In this document: positions 1 through 8,388 of the stretch, piece by piece
Numbering within the stretch: the first letter of the stretch is position 1
How the letters are laid out: the number at the start of each line of letters is the position of its first letter
Assembly: GCA_046349915.1 (NCBI GenBank)
Contig: JAXMBL010000005.1
Span: forward strand, 372,001-436,000
Direction of reading: 5' to 3'
DNA length: 64,000 bases
Source of the DNA: CAIXSC01 sp046349915
Lineage (GTDB): Bacteria; Planctomycetota; Planctomycetia; Pirellulales; Pirellulaceae
Translations under genes and position numbers: made by a program
Notes under the pieces: generated by a model
Databases searched by the model: none
What the model was told of the DNA's origin: nothing
Seen by the model: only the letters and a program-made list of their open reading frames with translations

Positions 1-219
1 GAAGACGAACAGGCCGATTTCGTCCAAGCCATCCGTGACCGACGAGCGCCTCGAGTATCTGGAATCGATGCCCGCCGAGCGCTCGATATCGCCGAACGCA
101 TCCTCGCGCAATTCGCGTCGCCCGCACGTCACCTCCCGCTCGCCGCCCCCTCAACCAACCTACGAATCCCCACGACCCGCTTGCCAATCGAATCACAGCC
201 GCTAAGAAAAGCTGGCTGA
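1..219 (+). CDS. Gfo/Idh/MocA-family oxidoreductase, C-terminal fragment
   Basis: Open from the window edge in frame 1 to a TGA at 217-219; the N-terminal Rossmann domain lies outside the window. The visible 72 residues begin EDEQADFVQAIRDRRAPRVS followed by GIDARRALDIAERILAQF, which matches the usual end of the C-terminal alpha/beta domain of NAD(P)-dependent Gfo/Idh/MocA dehydrogenases (acidic residue, DF-x-AI-R, P-R-VSG, RRAL-IAE). After it comes a poorly conserved proline-rich tail of about 35 residues. Substrate cannot be inferred from this part. The stop codon shares a base with the first unit of a heptamer repeat tract. Family recognition is fairly secure; specific function is unknown. 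Confidence 0.75.
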   Translation, partial: EDEQADFVQAIRDRRAPRVSGIDARRALDIAERILAQFASPARHLPLAAPSTNLRIPTTRLPIESQPLRKAG

Positions 220-344
220 TTCGTCATTCGTCATTGGTCATTCGTCTTTGGTCATTCGTCATTCGTCATTGGTCATTGGTCATTGGTCATTGGTCATTCG
301 TCATTCGTCATTGGTCATTGGTCATTGGTCATTGGTCACTGGTC
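219..344. repeat. Heptamer short tandem repeat tract, 18 units
   Basis: Exactly 18 head-to-tail 7-bp units, mostly ATTGGTC or ATTCGTC with single variants (TTTGGTC, ACTGGTC). The first base is the last base of the upstream gene's stop codon. Three codon-triplets fit 7 units per 21 bp, so the tract is open in one frame and encodes a false repeating VIGHWSL-like peptide. Same class as the tracts at 26146, 28073 and 41819. Confidence 0.95.
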
Positions 345-381
345 ATTGGCGGTTGTTGTTTGCTTCGAGCGGGACAGTTAC

Positions 382-420
382 AAAAAAAAGCACCTGCTTC
401 ACTGATCAGTGAGCAGGTGC
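382..420 (-). terminator. Rho-independent terminator of the ABC permease gene
   Basis: Read on the minus strand, the arms GCACCTGCTCACTGA and TCAGTGAAGCAGGTGC pair with one bulged base (390-420) and are followed by eight T residues (complement of the A run at 382-389). It lies about 65 bp past the permease stop codon and is oriented correctly for it. Confidence 0.85.
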
Positions 421-429
421 AGAATTCAG

Positions 430-478
430 TTCTTCCTTCTTCCTTCTTCCTTCTTCCTTCTTCCTTCTTCCTTTTTCC
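430..478. repeat. Heptamer repeat tract TTCTTCC, 7 units
   Basis: Six perfect TTCTTCC units (430-471) and one TTTTTCC variant, ending 6 bp before the permease stop codon. It has the same 7-bp period as the ATTGGTC tracts but a pyrimidine-only sequence; it sits between the terminator and the end of the permease gene. Confidence 0.9.
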
Positions 479-484
479 GCGGCG

Positions 485-2023
485 TTAAGCCACGTCGCGG
501 TCTTCGAAGAGGATGAGGGCCAAGCAGAGGGCGATCAACGAGTAGATGCTGGCGTAAATGCCCGTGGTCGCCAGATACGACAGGGGCACCAAATGCCCGC
601 CTGACACGGCCGGTTCGACGTTGAAATTCTCCAGGTTCGGAAAGACGACCGCGATCAGCTTGCCAAAGAACTGCACAATCTCGAAGCGGCCATAGCCTGA
701 CTGCACGATCAACGGAGTCAAATTGCCCAGCACGTAAATACTGAAGCAGATGATCAGGTTGGCGAGCATCGGAAGGCGAGTGGAGATGGCGACGCTGATC
801 GAAGCCAGGACGATCGTTTCCATGAACGCCAATGCAAGCGACGGCAGGATGCTCATCATCTCCAGATGACACAACTGCCAAGTGGCGTCCTGAGATCCTT
901 CTTTCGCCTCGAACACAGGCTTGTAGGCGGTCAAAATCATGAACAACAGGCCGTGAATGGCGAACAGCAACCCCACGGTCCAGAAGATTCCGAGAAACTT
1001 ACCGACGATGAACGAAAGTCGGCCCAGCGGCTTTGAGAGTACGGTGAGCGCCGTGCGGCCTTCGATTTCCTCGGCAATCTCGGTGCTCGCCGCCCAAATC
1101 GCTTGAAACATCGCGGCGGTCAGCATCACCAGGATGCCCGACTTCTTCATCGCTTTGATGTCTTCGCCGAGCGTTCCGAAGGGCCAAACGAGCAGGGCGA
1201 TGAGCGCCACGGCGCCGACCAGCGACAGAATCAGAAAGACAGGTTGAGCGGTTTGCGACTTGAAAGTGGCCAACGAGACGGCCGATAGTCGCGGACCCGC
1301 GAAACGCGGTATCAGGTACAGCAGGAACACGGCGATGACGGAAATTGCCGTCATGGGAATGGTCCAAACTTGCGGCACGGCCGGTTGCGTCACGATCGTG
1401 ACCGTCACCTTGGCGTCTTTCTCTCCCAGATTACGAGCATACAGAGCCTTGACTTCGCTGGTGGGCAGAGCGAGCGCGACTCCCTGCGACGGCGCGTTCC
1501 AGACGGAGCGGGCGTTCGCCGCGATGTCGAACTTCATGCCCGAGAATTTCTCCTTGGTGTCGACCGGGGAAACAGACCGTACTTCGATGTTCTGGTCGCT
1601 GAGGAATGCGATCGTACGCACTTCGTCCCGACGAAAATCCATCGCCAATGTCTCAAAGGGAACGACCGCGAACTCGTCCTTCGCACGCTCGGCCGACGCG
1701 GGCAGCGTAAATTGCAATTCCTGCGTTCCCACCGCCGGAATTCGTTGCAGGCTGAGCGCCACCGACTTCGGTTCCTCGGCCAGAAACACGCCGATCACGG
1801 CGAAGGCCCCCAGGGCGCCTCCCATCCACAACAGCGGCATCAAAACGCCTTCGTTCAGTGCTTCGCGAATTTCCGCCGCCCACCGCCGATTGGCGACCGA
1901 GATGATGAGCCACGCCAAAGCCAGCACCAGCAGGCCGACAGTCACGCCCACGCTCAACAGCCAAACGGGCGTCGCCCACTGCCGAACCCAAGGTAGCACC
2001 GCTGGCAACATCATTCCGCTCAT
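485..2023 (-). CDS. ABC-2 type transporter permease
   Basis: 512 residues with several strongly hydrophobic segments: about residues 18-45, 62-82, 222-242, 260-285, a cluster at 340-440, and a final one just before the C-terminal FEDRDVA. Between the second and third lies a soluble extracytoplasmic domain of about 130 residues. This layout matches permeases annotated in planctomycetes as ABC-2 family or multi-copper-enzyme-maturation permeases, which work with a separate ATPase. No ATPase gene is adjacent here, so the partner and the cargo are unknown. The acylphosphatase gene lies 68 bp upstream on the same strand and could be co-transcribed. A clear intrinsic terminator follows. Confidence 0.75.
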   Translation of the reverse strand: MSGMMLPAVLPWVRQWATPVWLLSVGVTVGLLVLALAWLIISVANRRWAAEIREALNEGVLMPLLWMGGALGAFAVIGVFLAEEPKSVALSLQRIPAVGTQELQFTLPASAERAKDEFAVVPFETLAMDFRRDEVRTIAFLSDQNIEVRSVSPVDTKEKFSGMKFDIAANARSVWNAPSQGVALALPTSEVKALYARNLGEKDAKVTVTIVTQPAVPQVWTIPMTAISVIAVFLLYLIPRFAGPRLSAVSLATFKSQTAQPVFLILSLVGAVALIALLVWPFGTLGEDIKAMKKSGILVMLTAAMFQAIWAASTEIAEEIEGRTALTVLSKPLGRLSFIVGKFLGIFWTVGLLFAIHGLLFMILTAYKPVFEAKEGSQDATWQLCHLEMMSILPSLALAFMETIVLASISVAISTRLPMLANLIICFSIYVLGNLTPLIVQSGYGRFEIVQFFGKLIAVVFPNLENFNVEPAVSGGHLVPLSYLATTGIYASIYSLIALCLALILFEDRDVA

Positions 2024-2091
2024 CGTCGCTCCTCAATCCTATTGCGTGACCCACTCCAGCCGAGGCGATGAACGGTCGCCGCCAGCGATTC

Positions 2092-2385
2092 CTAGCTGGC
2101 GCACCCATCGCGTCGGATTTCAAAATCGTCAAACTCGCCCGATGCCGAGTACCAGTGCGAGTCCGCGCGGCGGATGAACCCCGACATCGCCGACTCCACG
2201 GCTTCCAACAATCGGCTCAAATCGTGCCGCGCCCCCTCAACCACCAACTCGACCCTGCCATCCCCCAAATTCCGCACATACCCCGTGACGTCAAAATTGG
2301 CCGCCAAAGACCGAGTGGTCTGGCGAAAGCCAACGCCTTGAACGTGTCCGGAGAAATAGACTTCTAGCCGTTCACACCCCGCCAT
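2092..2385 (-). CDS. acyP: Acylphosphatase
   Basis: 97 residues, the usual length of the small acylphosphatase fold. It hydrolyses the carboxyl-phosphate bond of acyl phosphates in the cytosol. Both signature stretches are visible: GHVQGVGFRQ near residues 13-22, carrying the phosphate-binding Arg, and GYVRNLGDGRVELVVEG near 35-51, carrying the catalytic Asn. The start gives the usual MAGCERLEVYFSG lead into strand 1. The ABC permease gene follows 68 bp downstream. Confidence 0.93.
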   Translation of the reverse strand: MAGCERLEVYFSGHVQGVGFRQTTRSLAANFDVTGYVRNLGDGRVELVVEGARHDLSRLLEAVESAMSGFIRRADSHWYSASGEFDDFEIRRDGCAS

Positions 2386-2564
2386 CCGCTCTGTTACCTC
2401 GACGTTCGGACTCGTCGCCCCTCAGCAACGCTTGTGCTCGATCTCAAGAAGTTATCGAGTATAAGTCGGGTATGGGACGGCTTCCAGTCGGCAAAGGCCC
2501 TTCTCGCAAGTTCGATCGCCAATTGATCTTGACTCGCCCGCAACTTCGTCCCTACTGTCCCCGC

Positions 2565-3905
2565 ATGGTCCATTATCTCATCGTCCGCTACCGTTGCTGT
2601 GCCCTCTCGCTCCTGGCGATCTGCGCTGGCCGCTTCGCCGTCGCCCAGGAGCCTGTTGTGCTCCCTCGACTGCTCACCCCACCTTCAGCACAATCATCTC
2701 CCCTCGCCCAGCCCTCCACATCACCGAATTCAACGGCCCATCCAGGTGGCTCCAAACCGACGACGCCAGCGAGCCAACTCCCGCCGCCGTCCACTTCCCG
2801 CCCTAACTCAGCCACCCCGCCGACCTTCTCTCCAACGTCCCCATCAATCTCAGAAGCATCGTCCTCAGCGCCTATGAGCCCAATTGCCGTGGTGCGTGCC
2901 CTGAGCCCCGCGCCTGGCGTACTCATGCTCCGCAACGGCAACCTCCTGCGTGGACAAATCTCGTTACTTGGCGATCGTTACCTCGTCGCACTCGACCGCG
3001 AGAACGAAGTACGGATTCCGGCGAAAGATGTCGAACTTCACTGTGACACTCTGCTGCAAGCCTATCAATGGCGACGCAACCAGCTTCCTCCCGGTCAAAT
3101 CTCCGCTCGGCTCGATCTGGCCGAATGGTGCCTCCGTCTCGGACTGGTCAAGCAGGCCGCCGATGAAGCGACCGTTGCCATGCGTCTGGAACCCGACCAT
3201 CCGCGACTCGCCACTCTCGAACAGCGAATCGCCGCGGCCGCGAGCCAAGTCGTCACGGAAAAACCAACCGCTAGCGCCGCATCCCCCCCCGCGACCGTCG
3301 ACCAACTGGAACAATCAGCCCGCGACCTCCCTTTTGGCGCCGTCGAACGCTTCACGGCGACTATCCAACCGATGCTGCTAAACCGCTGCGGCACCAACAA
3401 TTGCCACGGTCCCGGCACACCGAATGATTTTCACCTGCTCCGCCCCGCACCCGGCCAAACCAGCACTCGCCGTTTCACTCTCCGCAACTTGTACTCCACC
3501 CTGCAAACCGTTGATCGCGACTCGCCGGACGACAGCCCACTGCTAAGTCGCTCACGGCAGGCCCACGGTCCCGCGAAATCGGCCCCCTTTCGCGAAGGCG
3601 AACAAGTGCAGTACGAACTGTTGGCTCAATGGGTTCGCCAAATCACGCAACCAAAATCGACAAATTCTCCCGCGACGATCGGACGCCCCGACGCCCAATT
3701 GCTCCAGACCACTCGCATGGCCGGCGCCGAAAGCAGTCCCGCCATCACGGCGGACGCAGCCAACGGGTCGCCTGACGAAGCCAAAAACAGGGAAGCCAAA
3801 ACTGGGGAAGCCAAGACCTCAGCCAATTCCCCCCTGTCTGCGTCGAGTCGCGATCCGTTTGACCCCGAGGTCTTTAACCGTCGCTACTTGCCAGCCGCAC
3901 CCTAG
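2565..3905 (+). CDS. Secreted protein with CX4CH haem-like motif (planctomycete family)
   Basis: 447 residues from ATG 2565, chosen because it opens a signal peptide (MVHYLIVRYRCCALSLLAIC, then AGRFAVAQ); an upstream in-frame ATG at 2472 would bury it. A Pro/Ser/Thr-rich linker follows, then a beta-rich segment (LMLRNGNLLRGQISLLGDRY), a TPR-like stretch around KQAADEATVAMRLEPDHP, and a C-terminal domain with MLLNRCGTNNCHGPGTPNDF. The CGTNNCH motif resembles a c-type haem site with four rather than two intervening residues. It is followed by RNLYSTLQTVDRDSPDDSPL and a WV motif, a pattern I associate with planctomycete cytochrome-like proteins. Haem attachment is inference; the rest of the function is unknown. 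Confidence 0.6.
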   Translation: MVHYLIVRYRCCALSLLAICAGRFAVAQEPVVLPRLLTPPSAQSSPLAQPSTSPNSTAHPGGSKPTTPASQLPPPSTSRPNSATPPTFSPTSPSISEASSSAPMSPIAVVRALSPAPGVLMLRNGNLLRGQISLLGDRYLVALDRENEVRIPAKDVELHCDTLLQAYQWRRNQLPPGQISARLDLAEWCLRLGLVKQAADEATVAMRLEPDHPRLATLEQRIAAAASQVVTEKPTASAASPPATVDQLEQSARDLPFGAVERFTATIQPMLLNRCGTNNCHGPGTPNDFHLLRPAPGQTSTRRFTLRNLYSTLQTVDRDSPDDSPLLSRSRQAHGPAKSAPFREGEQVQYELLAQWVRQITQPKSTNSPATIGRPDAQLLQTTRMAGAESSPAITADAANGSPDEAKNREAKTGEAKTSANSPLSASSRDPFDPEVFNRRYLPAAP

Positions 3906-3925
3906 CGCCTGGTTGAGGCCTCCCT

Positions 3926-4046
3926 GTACGACGGACTTCCAGTCCGTCGATGTGCCAGTGTCTTATCGCTGCCAAGTACATGGGTCGCCAAAAACAGGTC
4001 GCCCGTGCTGCACGCCTTACGGCGACGGACTAGAAGTCCGTCGTAC
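3926..4046. repeat. REPIN-like inverted pair of family A palindromes
   Basis: Two near-identical 21-bp palindromes, CGACGGACTTCCAGTCCGTCG (3929-3949) and CGACGGACTAGAAGTCCGTCG (4023-4043), stand in opposite orientation. The GTA before the first and the TAC after the second mark the outer ends. They fill the gap between the convergent CX4CH-protein gene and ribokinase gene. Confidence 0.9.
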
Positions 4047-4070
4047 TTGGCAACTCGTTCTTTCGACTCG

Positions 4071-5030
4071 TCAACAATTCAACTGATCCGATTCGATCTC
4101 GTCGCGGGTCGCGAGCGATGGCTGGGCGCCGCGTCGCGTGACACTCCAGGCGGCGGCTTTGACGGCCCATTCCACGGCCTGCGTCAACGGTCGCCCTTCC
4201 GCCAAAGCGACAGCCAACGCGCCGTTAAACGCATCGCCAGCTCCGGTCGCGTCCACCGCCACGACTGGACGAGCTGGCACATGGATCACCCGGGGCGAAG
4301 CGACGGGGCCGTCGATCATTAGCACTCCTGCGCTGCCTAGCGTCACAACCACCAAGCCACACCCCAAGGCTCGGATCGGCCGCACGGCCTCGTCGAGCGA
4401 CGAAGATCCCGATCCCAGCAATTGAGCCAATCCCTGAGCTTCGGTTTCGTTGGGCGTCAGAATATCGACCAGGCCTAAAGTTCCCTCGTCCACGATCAGC
4501 CGATTCATCGGCGCGGGATTCAGCACGGTCAAGCAGCCCGCTCGTCGCGCTCGCCGCAAAAAGCAGCGCACCGCGTCGCAAGGCGTTTCGAGCGAGACCA
4601 GGGCCACCGCACTTTGCTCAAATAACGACTCAGGTAGTTGATCGATGTCGTCGGCGCGGACCAGCGCATTCGCCCCCGACGCGACGCTAATCAGGTTCTG
4701 CCCCTGTGAATCGACCAGAATCATCGCCACGCCGGTGGGGACTCCTTCCAAGGTCTTGATCCAACGAGTGTCTATCCCTTCCCGTTGGAATGCCGCCAGG
4801 GATTCGCGGCCAAACTCGTCGTCACCCACCGCCGCGACAAAGACCACCGAGCTGTGCGAAGCCCGGGCGGCGGCCACCGCCTGGTTGGCGCCCTTGCCGC
4901 CTCCCACCCGATAAAATTCGGCGCCGAGTACAGTTTCTCCGGGATTGGGCAGGCGTTCCGCACGAGCCACAAGATCGACGTTGACCGATCCCAATACCAA
5001 CACTCGCCCTTGTCTTCGCGGATCAATCAC
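4071..5030 (-). CDS. rbsK: Ribokinase (PfkB family)
   Basis: 319 residues from a GTG start at 5030. It phosphorylates D-ribose to ribose 5-phosphate with ATP. Visible PfkB features: N-terminal GRVLVLGSVNVDLVARAERL, the substrate-binding GGKGANQAVAAARAS, NPAPMN, TPNETEA, and the second signature DATGAGDAFNGALAVALAEG with the catalytic Asp. I chose GTG 5030 over an in-frame ATG at 5126 because GAGGAGG lies 5 nt upstream and the product then begins like other ribokinases; the ATG would add 32 unconserved residues and abut the divergent Hcp-repeat gene. No ribose transporter or repressor is adjacent, so the exact sugar is not proved. Confidence 0.88.
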   Translation of the reverse strand: MIDPRRQGRVLVLGSVNVDLVARAERLPNPGETVLGAEFYRVGGGKGANQAVAAARASHSSVVFVAAVGDDEFGRESLAAFQREGIDTRWIKTLEGVPTGVAMILVDSQGQNLISVASGANALVRADDIDQLPESLFEQSAVALVSLETPCDAVRCFLRRARRAGCLTVLNPAPMNRLIVDEGTLGLVDILTPNETEAQGLAQLLGSGSSSLDEAVRPIRALGCGLVVVTLGSAGVLMIDGPVASPRVIHVPARPVVAVDATGAGDAFNGALAVALAEGRPLTQAVEWAVKAAAWSVTRRGAQPSLATRDEIESDQLNC

Positions 5031-5035
5031 CCCAT

Positions 5036-5042
5036 CCTCCTC
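5036..5042 (-). promoter_or_regulatory. Shine-Dalgarno site fixing the ribokinase start
   Basis: GAGGAGG on the minus strand, 5 nt before GTG 5028-5030. It decides between this GTG and the longer reading frame starting at 5126. Confidence 0.8.
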
Positions 5043-5126
5043 GGCCCGAATAACCGGCAAAATCTTGATTGCGACAGGCTTCCCCTCCCGATAGACTAAT
5101 CGCCTTCCCACCGAGACGGTCACCAC

Positions 5127-8100
5127 ATGTCAAGAAAGTCGGCCATGCACTCCCTGAAGTCTAACCGCAGAAGACTCGCTGTTGAGTCGCTCGAACAGCG
5201 AGCGTTGTTGGCAGCGGACTGGCAGGCCTTCAATTTCCCAGCGGATGGAAATTACGACTTTTATCTAAAACTCGATTCCATTCCCGGCGAATCAACCGTC
5301 AACGGTTACGCGGAATCGATCGAGTTGGAGTCGTTTAGCTGGGGTGCATCCACGGCGCCCGGCGTTGTTTCGCCCACGGGAAGCTACATCCAGGAGTTGG
5401 TCGCACTCACCGATGTCAGTCAGGCGTCCCCCCGCTTGCTGGAAGCGTTTTCAAGCGGCCAGAAAATCCCCAGCGGCCGGTTGGTGGCTGCTCGCAAGAT
5501 CGACAACGAGCTTGTTCCGTTTTATCAGGTCGACTTGAAGGACGTTACCATTGCCTCTCTTCAGAGTCGCAGCCTGAACGGCGAGATACCTGAAGAACAG
5601 TTTTCGCTCCGGTTTTCGTCCCTGAATGAAATAGTTTCCTCCTTCGAGTCGCCAAGCGGTCCCGCGACCAAATACGAGACGCAACTGAAGGCGCCTCGGG
5701 GCGCTATTTGGCAGACATCCAGCGAGTTTCTTCCCGAGTCGCCGAGCAGCACGAATGACGTGGAGGCGTTTCTGGAAATCACGGGCATTCCCGGACAAAC
5801 AGCTACCCCTGGAAAAGCAGGTGTGTCATCGAGCACCGTTTCGATTGAGATCGAATCGTTTAGTTGGGGCATGAGCCGGCTCGGTAATGAAATAGTCGGA
5901 CAACCGAGTTGGGGAGGCGCCAACCGGCAATTCGCCGTGCAAGACTTCCGCTTCGCGGCTCCAAGTTCCGCCGCTACCGTCGACCTGATCAACGCCGTGA
6001 GCCAAGGTTACTCGCTGCCTTCGGCTACCTTACGAGTTCAACGCTCGAGCAATTCGCAGGAGTTTCTCTCGTACAAGTTGAGCGACATCCTGGTCAGCAG
6101 TTATCAGATACGGAGCCTTGGCAACGAGCTACCCACGGAAGAGTTCACACTGAATTTCTCGAAGATCGGCGAGACATACCAATCGCTTCCCACGGATCCA
6201 TCGGTAACGGGAAAATGGGAACCATCTCCCTCGTCCATTAGCTATGTGCCAGGCGTGAGCATTCTGTCCGACACAGATCCCTCATCAGCATTCATTCAAG
6301 GAAACTACATCAAGCTGGATGGCATCCAAGGCGAATCAACTCTCAACGGCTATCAAGGCGCCATCGAAGCGAATTCGTTCAGTTGGGGATTGAGTCGCCC
6401 TGTGACCGGCCGCACGTCCATCGGACGAGCAGTTACGGACAATCTCGTTTGGCAAGACCTGCGCTTCGTGTCGGACGTAAGCGCCGCCTCGCCCCAATTG
6501 CTGCAGAATCTCTCGACCGCTCGACGCAGCGCTAACGTCACGCTCAACACCGTGGTGTCTTCACCTACTGGCGCCTCCCCGGTGAGTTTGCTGAAGTTGG
6601 AACTTTCCGACGTGCTGGTGTCATCACTCCATCAGCAGGGAGTCAACGGCACAACGCCCGTCGAAGAAGCGGGACTTAACTTTCAGAAGATCCGCGTGAC
6701 TCGAGCGTCATTCCAGAATGACGGCGCCCTAACGACTCGCTCCACCGCCATCTCCAATAATGCCGGCGGAAAACTCGCGACGTACTCGCCAGGTTCAAGC
6801 CTCCTCCAGGAAACTCCCACGACGGGGTCGGAAAGCCAAACTTACCTGAAGTTCGCGGGACTAGCGGGCAGCTCGACCGACGCTGGTTTTAAGGGCGCCA
6901 TTGAAGTCGATTCATTCAGTTGGGGACTCCGTCGAGTGGATCTGGACTCGTCTGCCGGACGCAATGGTACCGCGCCGCGATTCGTCGCCGATGCGTTCCA
7001 GTTTGTCAGCGAGTTCGATGCGTCGACAAGTCCTCTCTATTTGGCAGCCCTTAATCGAGGAGGTTTTGCGTCCGCGACGCTCGCTACCGTTCGTGCAGCG
7101 GACGAGGATGGCGGTTCACCGCCTCCCACTTACCTCACTTACCAACTTGAAGATGTGAAGGTAACCGGATTCCAGGCACGCGGCGGCGAGTCGGAGATCC
7201 CCCAACAACTGTCCTCGTTGTCCTTCATGAAGATTCGCGAGACGGTGACGTCCAGGTCGCTGGTCAGCACGACTGCGGTAGGGGAATGGGCGATCGGAAA
7301 ATCGGAGGTCAGTTTTACGAGTTCCAACGCATTGCTCGACGCGACCTCCGCACGTTCGGCGAATGTGCTGACTCACATCAAGCTTACCGACGTCCCCGGC
7401 GAGAGTCTGGCGGCGGGCCATTTTGGCGAGACCGAAGTCTTGTCATTTGGCTTCGGCGCGGCTCAAGCAGATCATGCGCGTAAGCCAAACCGCGCGGACA
7501 ATGGCGCCGACATCTGGGTGCAGGACTTGCATGTGGTCACCGACGCGGGCTTTGCCACTCCGGCGCTGACGCGACTTGCCATCGATGGCAAACTCGCGAA
7601 AGACGGCGTTTTGACCATTTCGCGGTCCTTCGACGACCAGCTCGATGACTTCATGAAGATTCGGCTGAGCGACGTGGTTGTGTCCTCGTACTCAACACGC
7701 GGCAAGAGCGGCCATATCCCTCTCGAAGAAGTCGCTCTCAGTTTCGCCAAAATTCAACTCGAACAGAATGGAACCAAGGCCTCCTTCGACTGGGCGACCG
7801 CCCCCAGTTCCGATTGGCGAAACCGGATCGGCAGCGTGCGTTCCGAGGTCGGCCAACCACTCATCGACCAAGTACCACCCCGCGAGTCCAATCTCCAGAT
7901 CTATCTGAAGCTCGACGGACTCGATGCGAAGTTCGCCCCGTTGGACACGCGCGCGATCGACATCGACTCGTATAGTTGGGGATTGAACCGAACCGTCACT
8001 CGCACGCCCCGCGGCATCGGGATCGGGCGTCCCGAATTCACCGACTTGAGTCTCACGGCGGAAATTTCGAGCGCGTCGCCGGCGATGCTCAACCTGCTGG

Positions 8101-8360
8101 CGCAAGGGAAACGATTTTCGTCAGCGAGTATGGTGGTCTATCGACCACAGCCTGGCGATCAGGCGCCGCAGGATTATTATCTGAAGTACTCGTTGCAGAA
8201 TCTCGCCGTGGCAACGTCTGGCGTAGCGCGCGGGCCTGACGCACTCCGAAGTTCGTTCGGCCTGCGTTTTGGTCGAGTCTCGGTGACGACCAACATCATC
8301 CCCAGTAACTCCGCTCGCGCTCTGTTGGTCGACGAGTTGTTTGCGCAAAATGTGAGCTGA
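5127..8360 (+). CDS. Exported protein of six tandem Hcp-like domains
   Basis: 1077 residues. The N-terminus (residues 15-31, RRLAVESLEQRALLAAD) resembles the LEPRxLL-type motif found at the start of large surface proteins in planctomycetes. The rest is six repeats starting near residues 43, 212, 392, 571, 748 and 923. Each opens with a (F/Y/N/T)xLK-x-x-G strand, then PGES or similar, then a SFSWG-type motif at 69, 244, 417, 596, 773 (SFGFG) and 948 (SYSWG), spacing 173-179, and each ends with LSDVLVSS...PxEExxLxF-x-KI. This is the pattern of the Hcp tube protein of type VI secretion. Hcp normally assembles as a hexameric ring, so six domains in one chain suggests a pseudo-hexamer. No other T6SS gene is nearby. 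The gene is divergent from ribokinase. Confidence 0.82.
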   Translation: MSRKSAMHSLKSNRRRLAVESLEQRALLAADWQAFNFPADGNYDFYLKLDSIPGESTVNGYAESIELESFSWGASTAPGVVSPTGSYIQELVALTDVSQASPRLLEAFSSGQKIPSGRLVAARKIDNELVPFYQVDLKDVTIASLQSRSLNGEIPEEQFSLRFSSLNEIVSSFESPSGPATKYETQLKAPRGAIWQTSSEFLPESPSSTNDVEAFLEITGIPGQTATPGKAGVSSSTVSIEIESFSWGMSRLGNEIVGQPSWGGANRQFAVQDFRFAAPSSAATVDLINAVSQGYSLPSATLRVQRSSNSQEFLSYKLSDILVSSYQIRSLGNELPTEEFTLNFSKIGETYQSLPTDPSVTGKWEPSPSSISYVPGVSILSDTDPSSAFIQGNYIKLDGIQGESTLNGYQGAIEANSFSWGLSRPVTGRTSIGRAVTDNLVWQDLRFVSDVSAASPQLLQNLSTARRSANVTLNTVVSSPTGASPVSLLKLELSDVLVSSLHQQGVNGTTPVEEAGLNFQKIRVTRASFQNDGALTTRSTAISNNAGGKLATYSPGSSLLQETPTTGSESQTYLKFAGLAGSSTDAGFKGAIEVDSFSWGLRRVDLDSSAGRNGTAPRFVADAFQFVSEFDASTSPLYLAALNRGGFASATLATVRAADEDGGSPPPTYLTYQLEDVKVTGFQARGGESEIPQQLSSLSFMKIRETVTSRSLVSTTAVGEWAIGKSEVSFTSSNALLDATSARSANVLTHIKLTDVPGESLAAGHFGETEVLSFGFGAAQADHARKPNRADNGADIWVQDLHVVTDAGFATPALTRLAIDGKLAKDGVLTISRSFDDQLDDFMKIRLSDVVVSSYSTRGKSGHIPLEEVALSFAKIQLEQNGTKASFDWATAPSSDWRNRIGSVRSEVGQPLIDQVPPRESNLQIYLKLDGLDAKFAPLDTRAIDIDSYSWGLNRTVTRTPRGIGIGRPEFTDLSLTAEISSASPAMLNLLAQGKRFSSASMVVYRPQPGDQAPQDYYLKYSLQNLAVATSGVARGPDALRSSFGLRFGRVSVTTNIIPSNSARALLVDELFAQNVS

Positions 8361-8388
8361 TACGAGCTAATACTGGCGTCCGGCTGCC

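Noticed and set aside
219..344. CRISPR-like array
   Set aside because: Units are only 7 bp, contiguous without spacers, and there are no cas genes.
234..488. An open frame with a repeating VIGHWSL peptide
   Set aside because: It is the translation of a 7-bp tandem repeat (three units per seven codons) and has no start signal or homologous fold; it is a repeat tract, not a gene.
2068..2367. 99-codon plus-strand frame over acylphosphatase
   Set aside because: Antisense to the clear acylphosphatase gene.
5127..8360. A type VI secretion locus
   Set aside because: Only Hcp-like domains are present; no TssB/C sheath, VgrG, ClpV or membrane-complex genes lie in the window, and the protein has an export leader that T6SS Hcp lacks.
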